Assembly: GCA_001936135.1 (NCBI GenBank) | Contig: CP012811.1 | Location: 2,728,001 to 2,792,000 of the forward strand | Reading direction: 5' to 3' | From: Saccharomycopsis fibuligera x Saccharomycopsis cf. fibuligera | Taxonomy: Eukaryota > Ascomycota > Saccharomycetes > Ascoideales > Saccharomycopsidaceae | DNA length: 64,000 nucleotides | In this document: piece by piece, positions 1-7,624 of the stretch | Position numbering within the stretch: position 1 is the stretch's first letter | Layout: every line of letters begins with the position of its first letter | Position numbers and translations under genes: made by a program | Notes under the pieces: generated by a model | Database searches by the model: none | Told to the model about the DNA's origin: nothing | What the model saw: the letters and a program-made list of their open reading frames with translations, nothing else

Positions 1-153
1 GCCCACTGCTTGGATTATGTGGTTGGCCTTTGGCAAGTACGGGGTGCTAGATTCAGATTGCCCGTTTTGGTGGGTAATGTCATCGACGAACTGTTTAGCA
101 ATGAATCCGGTGGAGATGATACCCCATCTAAGAGTTGGTGCGCTGGACGACAT
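1..153 (-). CDS. Gfo/Idh/MocA-family dehydrogenase, 5' part only (window edge)
   Basis: Reading the minus strand from the ATG at 153-151 gives 51 codons without a stop, running off the left edge of the window. They begin MSSSAPTLRWGIIST and contain SESSTPYLPKANHIIQ. The same residues open the complete gene at 925-2034, with about 40 of 51 positions identical, so the two are tandem paralogues in the same orientation. The segment is the N-terminal half of a dinucleotide-binding (Rossmann) fold. The expected product is an NADP-dependent dihydrodiol or sugar dehydrogenase like its neighbour. The rest of the gene lies outside the window, so I cannot tell whether it is intact. Confidence 0.85.
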   Translation of the reverse strand, partial: MSSSAPTLRWGIISTGFIAKQFVDDITHQNGQSESSTPYLPKANHIIQAVG

Positions 154-924
154 GATATGTTGTATATTGCTGGAGGAATTGAGCTACTTGAAATAACAAT
201 AAAATAGAATGTGGTTGGAAAAAATGGCTGAAGGACGTGGCAAATATATAAAAAAAAAAAGCAGAACACCAAGTTCTGAAAATTGACGCGCTTGTTGCTG
301 ACTTTAAATATCCATTAACCACTCCTAGCAAGCAAACAAACAGCAATGTCCGGCGCATGCATGCTGTGAAACTAGTCCGCATATTGTGGATGGGAAAATC
401 GGATATCCGCCTATTCACGTGCATACGTCAAAACAAAAAAAAACAAAAAACAAAAAACAAAAAAAAAAAAAAAAAAGATAGTACAAATCTGAAAGATCAT
501 TCCATGGGGGTGTGTGGTGCCAGCTTTGCTAGCAACCTAAGAACAGCTGTAGTTCTAACTGGGCGTGGGGTCCATTGAGATCTGGTGGTGGTGTAAGCTT
601 GGAGAGTAGTTTTCAACTGGCCAGAAATTAAGAGGAGAGAGAATTGCCGAATGTGAGTTTGGTGCTCATACAAACGAGGGCTTTTAGCACATTGCTTTAG
701 CTTACAATCCCAATTGAGCTCGAGTATGGCACAAGCTACTGGTACAAGAACATTGGTCAATAAATCGATTCATAACTTTAGTAGATGACATATACAATAT
801 GAAAAGCAGAGATTAAAATGCAGCACAAACCGAAAAAAAGAGAGAAAAAAAAATAAAGACGAGCTAGAAAATCAATCGAGTACCAAATAAAATTTGAAGT
901 AAATACAAGCATCAACCAAGAAGT
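154..924. other. Intergenic region between the two tandem dehydrogenase genes
   Basis: This stretch holds the promoter of the truncated copy (left part) and the 3' flank of the complete copy (right part). It contains A-rich runs near 431-477 and 834-856. I see no supported gene in it. The block at 324-430 is shared with the promoter of the second paralogue and is listed separately. Confidence 0.6.
324..430. promoter_or_regulatory. Promoter block shared by the two tandem dehydrogenase genes (copy 1)
   Basis: Three short segments recur in the same order upstream of the paralogue at 2249-2421: CCTAGCAAGCAA (324-335), GCATGCATGCTGTGAA (355-370) and CACGTGCATACGTCA (416-430). The last joins a CACGTG E-box to a TACGTCA CRE-like core. 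Order and orientation relative to the start codon are conserved while the DNA between has diverged. That is what is expected of functional sites retained after duplication. The binding factors are inferred classes only (Cbf1/Pho4-type bHLH and CREB/ATF-type bZIP). Confidence 0.5.
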
Positions 925-2034
925 CTAATCATCCTCGTACTTGATATTTGGGAAAGTTAGCCCATTCTGGTCCCTGACCTTATCAAGAGTTTCGAGCACC
1001 AACAATGTTTCTTCTGGAGGCACCACATCGTTCTGAGTTTTTCCTTCGCTGATATCCTTAGCAATGGCATTAGCTTCGTGAATCAAACCGTGCGGAGCGT
1101 TATGGCTGTACTTTTTCTCGATTGGCTTTTTATTTTCATCCTTGAAGACAATCTTGTATTGAGTTGGGCCCGAAGCTTGTCTTCCGCCAATATAAAGGAC
1201 GCCATCATCGCCACTGATTTTGGCAAAATATTCGTCCGAGTCGTTCAAGAAGGTGCTGGAAAGCACTGCAACTTTGCCGTCTTTTTGCTTGATGAGGATA
1301 TTAGATTGCACATCAATGCCGTCTCTAATCACAGAAAAAGACTTGATTTCATGCGGAGTAGCCTCGCCGCCGGTGTGCCAGTTCCCGTCAAGGAAAAGTC
1401 TCCAGTACACAACGGTGTAAATGCCAATATCCATTAATGCGCCACCGGCCATTTCTGGGTTCTTGTAACGGGACTCTGGGCCCAATTCGTGTAATTTCTT
1501 GTCGTTGCCGTAGTCAATAGTAAGACGGCTGACATCGCCGATTGTCTTCTTGTTGAACAAAAGGTCCTGAACGTCGTGGACAAGTGGCAAGAAGCGGGTC
1601 CATTGAGCCTCCATCAACAACAACTTTTTCTTTTTGGCCAAGTCAAAGAGGTCTTTAGCTTGCTGGTAGTTGACGGTGATTGGCTTCTCGCACAAGACAT
1701 GCTTGCCGGCGTTGAGGGCCTTGATGGTGATGTCGTAATGCGAGGTGTGTGGGAGGCCGATGTAAAGCACGTCCACGTCCTTGTCTTGAATAACTTCGTC
1801 GTATGAGCCAACCACCGGGTTTACTTTCTGGTTAACGACGTACTGGCTAATGAATTCTTCAGCTTTGGTGGCGGACGAGGCGCCAATTGCCTGGATTACA
1901 TGGTTGGCCTTTGGTAAGTACGGGGTGCTGGACTCAGACTTGCCGTTCTGGTAACTAATGTCTTCAACGAATTTTTTGGAAATGTAACCAGCGGAGATAA
2001 TACCCCATCTGAGAGTTGGTGCATCTGATGACAT
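925..2034 (-). CDS. Gfo/Idh/MocA-family NADP-dependent dehydrogenase (dihydrodiol/D-xylose dehydrogenase type)
   Basis: The 369-residue protein has the two-domain Gfo/Idh/MocA architecture. An N-terminal Rossmann segment (RWGIISAGYIS, residues 9-19) is followed by VDVLYIGLPHTSH near 87-99. The family signature EKPITVN has the conserved Lys at residue 117, followed by MEAQWTRFLPL and GGALMDIGIYTV. This arrangement matches dimeric dihydrodiol dehydrogenases and the related NADP D-xylose dehydrogenases, which oxidise a cyclic diol or pyranose using NADP+. The substrate cannot be read from the sequence. It is a cytosolic protein without signal peptide or membrane segment. The ATG at 2034 follows an A-rich leader and lines up with the paralogue's start at 153. 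A family of tandem copies suggests metabolic niche expansion. Confidence 0.88.
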   Translation of the reverse strand: MSSDAPTLRWGIISAGYISKKFVEDISYQNGKSESSTPYLPKANHVIQAIGASSATKAEEFISQYVVNQKVNPVVGSYDEVIQDKDVDVLYIGLPHTSHYDITIKALNAGKHVLCEKPITVNYQQAKDLFDLAKKKKLLLMEAQWTRFLPLVHDVQDLLFNKKTIGDVSRLTIDYGNDKKLHELGPESRYKNPEMAGGALMDIGIYTVVYWRLFLDGNWHTGGEATPHEIKSFSVIRDGIDVQSNILIKQKDGKVAVLSSTFLNDSDEYFAKISGDDGVLYIGGRQASGPTQYKIVFKDENKKPIEKKYSHNAPHGLIHEANAIAKDISEGKTQNDVVPPEETLLVLETLDKVRDQNGLTFPNIKYEDD

Positions 2035-2248
2035 GTTGTGTTGTGCTATTGTATTTGTGGACTAAACAAATTGGTGCGACTTGAAAAAAATAAAAAGACG
2101 CACTCAAGGCAAGTAAGTAAGTGGTGGGAAAAGTATATTACAATTTGTGTAAAGTACAGAAAAGTAATAAAAAAAAAAAGGAATCAGTTTTGATATGAAA
2201 AGGTACTACTGTAGCTGATTTTTATATATCTGATGGCCGATTGGCATC

Positions 2249-2421
2249 CCTAGCAAGCAAGCGAGCGCAGCAAGATAGCAAAACTGCATTAACTCCCATA
2301 TATATATATTTATATATATATGGAGCCCTCCCTGCACCAATGCCGGGCAGCAGCGGTGATGCATGCTGTGAAGTTGCTGGCTGGGGAGGAAAGAAAAAAT
2401 ACCACTCACGTGCTTACGTCA
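2249..2421. promoter_or_regulatory. Promoter block shared by the two tandem dehydrogenase genes (copy 2)
   Basis: CCTAGCAAGCAA (2249-2260), ATGCATGCTGTGAA (2359-2372) and CACGTGCTTACGTCA (2407-2421) occur in the same order as at 324-430. They lie about 215-390 bases upstream of the start codon at 2034. The CACGTG/TACGTCA composite differs from copy 1 at one base. Shared blocks in otherwise diverged flanks suggest retained transcription-factor sites. Confidence 0.5.
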
Positions 2422-2911
2422 AATGCAAGCAGAAAATTGCAGCTTTGGCTAATTAGCAAGCTTGGCCGGATGAAAGATGGTCCAGCCGCGTTTGAGGGTC
2501 TGTATATAGAGAGAGGAATGTCTTTATGAGAGGCAGCAATTGCTACGAGTTGCAGTAGTGGAACGTTAACGCCTGCAGTACACATAGCAAAAGCTCGAAC
2601 GTTGCGCTTCGAGCATGGCTACCCATATATATATATATTTTTATTTATTTATTTATTTATTCTTTTTGGGGAGCACCTCCGCGGGGCCAGCGCGGTCGTA
2701 AACACTGAACCGGGACACAATTTAAGTGGCAGACTAGTGGCGCGCTATACTAAATTTTTTAAATCCCTTGCGTCAGTTTGTGTTCCCCCTTTGGGCACAA
2801 GGTAAACAATGCAAGAAAACGAAAAAAAAAAAAAAAAAAAAAAAAAAAGCTGCTGCACCTTGCACAGAACAGAAAACCGTTGAAGTATTTTTGTAATACA
2901 ACATTAATGTA

Positions 2912-2968
2912 GTAATGGTATGGTGATGGTATGGTAATGGTATGGTAATGGTATGGTGATGGTAATGG
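2912..2968. repeat. Degenerate 11-bp tandem, GGTATGGTRAT
   Basis: About five copies of GGTATGGTGAT or GGTATGGTAAT lie directly before the TAGTA array. They probably share an expansion history with it, since both are built from GGTAT/TAGTAT-like words. Confidence 0.7.
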
Positions 2969-3184
2969 TATAGTATAGTATAATATAGTATAGTATAGTA
3001 TAGTATAGTATAGTATAGTATAGTATAGTATAGTATAGTATAGTATAGTATAGTATAGTATAGTATAGTATAGTATAGTATAGTATAGTATAGTATAGTA
3101 TAGTATAGTATAGTATAGTATAGTATAGTATAGTATAGTATAGTATAGTATAGTATAGTATAGTATAGTATAGTATAGTATAGT
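2967..3184. repeat. Pentanucleotide TAGTA array, about 43 copies
   Basis: A nearly pure 5-bp tandem runs for about 218 bases with one early interruption (TAATA near 2980). The minus-strand frame through it reads as an endless LYYTI pattern and is not a gene. Its length suggests allele-length polymorphism. Confidence 0.95.
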
Positions 3185-4282
3185 GACATCTGCTATATTT
3201 TACACGCTATGCGTTCACGTTGCTATCTTAAAAGATGTGGCGGTGCGGATATTACACTCAGGCTTGTTTTTGTTTTCTCGGGAGGAATACCTATTCTTTC
3301 TGATGATGGATGGTACGGAGCAGCATGGTGTGTACGTTGTTCAATGAATACACAATTGTCCAATGAATACACAATTGCCGATGGTGCACCGTGGGATGAC
3401 TCCTGGGGCGGCGGCACTCAGACGCCCATTGATGGGTATATAGAAAACTGAACAAAATAAAGTGAATCAAAAGGGACAAGAAGGACAGTAAGGATGGGAG
3501 AATTGGGCAAAACAGTTTGATTGTGCGATTTTTCACCATTTTTGCCCCATATCAATTTAACGAGGTTATTATCGTTATTGTTGTTGTTAATTGGCCCAGT
3601 TTTACATGTAGGTAAATAACCTTGAGTGGTGCAGAGTCGATTCAAATAAAATAATAATAATAAAATAAAAAAAAAAAAAAAAAGAATTTCAATTGACAAA
3701 TTACTTCTGATCTGGGCGGAAGCGTTAGTCTGTAAACAGAACGATGGCTTGCGCAAATCCAACACTAAAGCACCTCAAAACCTATAAACAATAGTGAACA
3801 TGGCTAACGAACAAATTAAACAATATGTGGGCCAAGCCTCCAGATGTTCTTGTCTATCTTTGTTGGCCGACTTTTCTTTCTTTCTTTTCTTTAATTTTTT
3901 TTTAGCTTTTTCTTGAATTCCAATTCCTTTTGGAGGAGAAAGATCCGGTTTTGGTTGTGCGAAAAGATCAAGGAGGGGGTTGCAGAAACGTATCCGCCCG
4001 AAGATCAGGAATTGCGCAAAAGATTGTACCGAAAGATTTGTCAAACGTATGATCCCCTACGGGGAGAAGTCAAGATAGCTCTAGCTAGATAAAGGCAAAG
4101 TAATGCGATAGGCAATCTAGACTGTCAAATATAGTACGACGACAGTGTTTGAGCTTACCTGGATCCTACATACGTACACAGCCTATGGTGAAATATCTCG
4201 AGGTCTAAAAATAGCCATAGCCAAGGTGCACTCAGCTGGGTCTCGACCTGGGCTTAGAAGCGCACATCGGGTTGCAAGTATT

Positions 4283-4318
4283 TGCAGATTTGCAGATTTG
4301 CAGATTTGCAGATTTGCA
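4283..4318. repeat. TTTGCAGA 8-bp tandem repeat
   Basis: Four to five direct copies of the 8-base unit lie in the gene-free region. No gene overlaps them. Confidence 0.9.
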
Positions 4319-4456
4319 TAGAAGTCAGAAAGTGCAGATATTTTTATTTTGCAAGGGAGATTGATAGATGGTAAGAAACATCGGGCTAAAGGTGCAGGTG
4401 CTGCTTGCTACTATCACAACATTTTGTTGTGCTATTGGTGAGTGCACCATGGTCTC

Positions 4457-4560
4457 AGAGAAAAGAGAAAAGAGAAAAGAGAAAAGAGAAAAGAGAAAAG
4501 AGAAAAGAGAAAAGAGAAAAGAGAAAAGAGAAAAGAGAAAAGAGAAAAGAGAAAAGAGAA
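4457..4560. repeat. Heptanucleotide GAGAAAA array, about 15 copies
   Basis: The purine-only 7-bp unit is repeated without interruption. Because 7 is not a multiple of 3, all three plus frames stay open and read as EKREKRK repeats. These frames are spurious. Confidence 0.95.
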
Positions 4561-5181
4561 GGGCGGCTGTCTCACCAGCCAGCGCAGTACAGCGATGTGC
4601 AGTGCAGACGACTGTTCTATAATATACAGGAAAATTGGTCAAGGTATTTAGATGAGAAAACAAAACAAAAAGCACAATAGAGGAAAAGTAACACATACAG
4701 AAAGCAGCTGCACCGCCATCGGCATCAGCAGTGTTTGACTGATTTGTTGGTATACCCGAGTGTAGCTACAACGTGAAATAGGATATAGAGCAGGGTGCAG
4801 CTGGCAAACAATACCTGACGATGGGAGTGGGATAGTCGTTAAATTCAATGCTAGCAGCATCTGTTGGTATAACAATAACAATAACAATAAGCTTATGTTA
4901 CACAATACATAATGTTCAGTATTGGGTTTGAGCTCCGGGGGGCTGTATGGCTGTGAAAATATAACAGATTAATGCTGTGTAGCAAAGGCAAAACGGGCGG
5001 GCCAAAAAGAAAGGGGCAATGAGAGCGTTGGTGATTCTGTCCAGCTGCGCTAGCGGAGGAGAGGTCTAGAACCAGCGACGAGGCGCACTCTGGAGAGTAG
5101 TGCTCTACAACAAGAGCTCTAATAAGTGAATAAGTGAACATGGACAAGCAACAATTAGCCAATGAGTGAATAATTATAGCT

Positions 5182-5309
5182 CAGTCAGTCAGTCAGTCAG
5201 TCAGTCAGAGGCCTAATTAATAGATCCAGAGTCCTAATTAGCAGCAGCAGCAGCAGCAGCAGCGCCCCGAAGCGATTAGTGGTTTTTTTTGTTGTTGTTG
5301 TTGTTGTTG
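5182..5309. repeat. Cluster of CAGT, GCA and GTT microsatellites
   Basis: A (CAGT)n run at 5182-5208, a (GCA)n run at 5241-5263 and a (GTT)n run at about 5291-5309 lie within 130 bases in the distal promoter of the small gene at 5689. Confidence 0.9.
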
Positions 5310-5521
5310 CTGTTGTGATTTTTACTTGGATCAGTTCACAAATGAGAATTCAACTGAAAATTATAAAAAAAAGTTTAGAAAAAAATAAAAAAAAATTAAA
5401 TTAAATTAAGAATATGCACAATAATGCATAGATACTCACAGAAACCCACACTAACGCACATATATTTGCATCAAGTAGCAGCGACGGTTTCCTGCGATTT
5501 CTCGTGAATCTTGATTCAAAC

Positions 5522-5529
5522 TATATAAA
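5522..5529 (+). promoter_or_regulatory. TATA box of the small gene at 5689
   Basis: TATATAAA lies 167 bases upstream of the ATG. It is followed by a CTGCCCTGCT direct repeat (5537-5560) and a pyrimidine-rich leader, typical of strongly expressed yeast genes. Confidence 0.5.
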
Positions 5530-5688
5530 CATCGCTGCTCTGCCCTGCTCTGCCCTGCTCTTTGATCGCTGTGCAAGTTCTTTTGCATTCTTATTATTCA
5601 CTTTAATCATCTTTATCCTCACTCTTCTACCGGTCTTTTCAAGTTTTTTCAAGTTTTCCGTATCTCAACAGTACCAACACATCACACA

Positions 5689-5865
5689 ATGAACTCTTCT
5701 TTTGCCTCTGAATCCAACGGTTCTTACAACTCAAACCTTAGCAAACACCATCTCGAAATGTTCTACTCCCACAGCGATGAGAAACTGAGAAAGTCCTCTA
5801 TCGACAAGGCCTTGCCTTACATTAACAAAGACAAGTTGAAGAAGGCCAACTTGCTCAACAACTAA
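5689..5865 (+). CDS. Small 58-residue protein of unknown function
   Basis: ATG at 5689 opens a 58-codon frame closing with TAA at 5863-5865. It begins MNSSFASESNGSYNS and ends KDKLKKANLLNN. The N-terminal half is Ser/Asn-rich and the C-terminal half is Lys-rich and probably helical. Evidence that it is real: an optimal TATA box 167 bases upstream, a CT-rich leader ending ACACA before the ATG, and codon use dominated by preferred codons (TCT, GCC, AAG, TTC, AAC). One CTG occurs in EK-CTG-RKSS; if read as Ser it extends a basic Ser cluster that could be phosphorylated. No signal peptide or membrane segment is visible. I do not recognise the family. A 3.6 kb upstream region suggests complex regulation. 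Confidence 0.6.
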   Translation: MNSSFASESNGSYNSNLSKHHLEMFYSHSDEKLRKSSIDKALPYINKDKLKKANLLNN

Positions 5866-6693
5866 TTGCAAGAATGCTTGTCTTCTCTTCTCACCGCCTC
5901 TTTAGGCCCTTCTCACCACAAGTTGGATCAAAATAACCACCCTCTATTTTTGCCTGATCTCTTCGCTTGCTCTGTTTGCTTCAGTTCGTCTTTGTTTGGT
6001 TTATCGCTAATTTTCAACGTTGGCTTTTGTGTATTATACTAAACTGCATCTTTCCCTTTCTTTTTCATAATTTATTTAATCGTTTTTTCTTCTTTTCCCC
6101 GTTCTGTCTCGGCAATCTTTTCTTTGCCGGTTTTGACTTTTTGGTTATGTTTTTCAAACAGGAGATCAAACACTGGTTATCTTTTGGTTCATCTGCATGG
6201 CCTGCCAATGTCTTTCTTGGCCAGTTCTCTCACTGCAACATTGCATTACGTTCATTCATTTTTAATTACTATCATTTACTCATTCATTTGTTAGATGTTT
6301 ATTCTCTCTCCTAGGTTGTTTTTTTTATTCTTATTTTAATTCCGGTTATTGGTTGGTCGTGAGCTGTTTTTATTGTTATGCATTTTGCCGTTAATTTCTG
6401 CTAGAATTATTCAGTTTTATTTTAATCTGATAACAACTACTAGACTTGCTAGATAGTTCTAATAATAGTGCTAATTTTAATATTTCTACAAGCTGTGTAA
6501 CATTCGTATTTCACCCTTATCACCAGTTTTCCTCAGGACTGTGGCTCCAAGCTTGGTCAGAGCTTATTTTGGTTCCTTACCAGCGATACCCACAAGTCAC
6601 CGGGAAGCTTCTTGTAAAAAGGTTTTATTGCTCTGCATCACCACTTATACAAAACTTTTTAGTCTTTTTTTTTTTTTTTTTTTATTATTATTA

Positions 6694-6731
<38 letters not shown>

Positions 6732-6929
6732 ATTTAAAAATAGCCACCGTACTTTATCTTTAGTTTAAGTTTCACTTGAGTGCTGTGGGCGTATTGTACA
6801 GGAAAAGTATCAGTGCATAAAACAACGCTGTTTTCTAGAACACCATGCACCACAATAGTTGTTCCAATTTTGACCCCAAAAGGCATGTCAAATCAACAGA
6901 TATACGGCCTCTCAAAGGAAAAACAAACA

Positions 6930-6960
<31 letters not shown>

Positions 6961-7624
6961 TATTGATCATAATAATAATTTCCTCGGCTTGCCTGTCTCA
7001 CCCACCCAATTGGGAAAAAACGGCAGCAGACACTAGCAGCATCGAGGAAGCGTAAGTGTGTCCTGTTTTTACATGTTATTAGTTTGACGTATGCTTCGCA
7101 TCCCTGGTGGTCACCACCGAAGTTCAGTAGCATTAGTTAGCCATGATGCAGCAATTGGTGGTGCTCGCCCGCAAGAGACATTATCCTTAGTAAAGAACGC
7201 TGGACGGTATGGCTTATAGCCATCAGCCTGCTGCCAGTCAGCAGATACGTTTTCTGCAAGTCAACCATCCCCCAGCAAAAAAGAAAAAAAAAAAAAAAAG
7301 ACACTCATCCAGTTGCCCAATTGGCCAATTGGCTTGATATTAACATCCCTGGCTCGTATCAGCAAGTCGTAACGCACTAAAAAAAAAAAACATTTCACAG
7401 TGTAGTGTAGCGTAGCACCACCTTGAGGATCAGCGGTACCAGACCAGACGCCTGCTTGCCTGCCTGCCTGCCTGCCTGTCTGTCTGCCAGTACAGAAAAA
7501 CGAAAACGCTGACGTTTCCACCTCCCGCGTATCTAAGTTTCTTCTCGCTTTTCTCTGATAATAAATATAATAAACCAACCAAACATACATACACTCTCCT
7601 CAAATCTCCCAAACAAAAATAATC
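5866..7624. other. 1.76 kb intergenic region
   Basis: This holds the 3' flank of the small gene and the promoter of the gene at 7625. It contains poly-T and (TTA)n near 6662-6703, a (TA)n run at 6704-6729, poly-A at 6936-6960, poly-A near 7281-7299, a perfect palindrome at 7317-7332 and a TGCC tandem at about 7457-7488. Reading frames here are short or dominated by Phe/Ile from the T-rich DNA, and I support none as a gene. Confidence 0.6.
7317..7332. promoter_or_regulatory. Perfect 16-bp palindrome CCAATTGGCCAATTGG
   Basis: Two head-to-tail CCAATTGG palindromes lie about 290 bases upstream of the gene at 7625. A related CCCAATTGGG palindrome occurs at 7005-7014. A dimeric regulator or CCAAT-binding complex is possible, but the sequence alone does not prove function. 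Confidence 0.3.

Larger units (their letters stand above)
2035..5688. other. 3.65 kb gene-free divergent intergenic region rich in simple repeats
   Basis: This region separates the minus-strand dehydrogenase from the plus-strand small gene at 5689, so both promoters face into it. I found no reading frame with natural amino-acid composition. It contains a poly-A tract (about 2823-2847), a degenerate GGTATGGTRAT array, a long TAGTA array, a TTTGCAGA tandem, a GAGAAAA array, CAGT, GCA and GTT repeats, and poly-A near 3668-3683. Long open frames here are artefacts of the repeats. Confidence 0.7.

Noticed and set aside
2773-3189. 138-codon minus-strand frame
   Set aside because: It is the translation of the TAGTA array (endless LYYTI) plus poly-A; no natural composition.
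4368-4696. Overlapping frames on both strands rich in EKR or FLF
   Set aside because: They arise because the GAGAAAA heptamer leaves all frames open; nothing outside the repeat looks coding.
2035-5688. Regional centromere
   Set aside because: A gene-free repeat-rich region is compatible, but there are no flanking inverted repeats or other diagnostic sequence; kept only as a test within the repeat finding.
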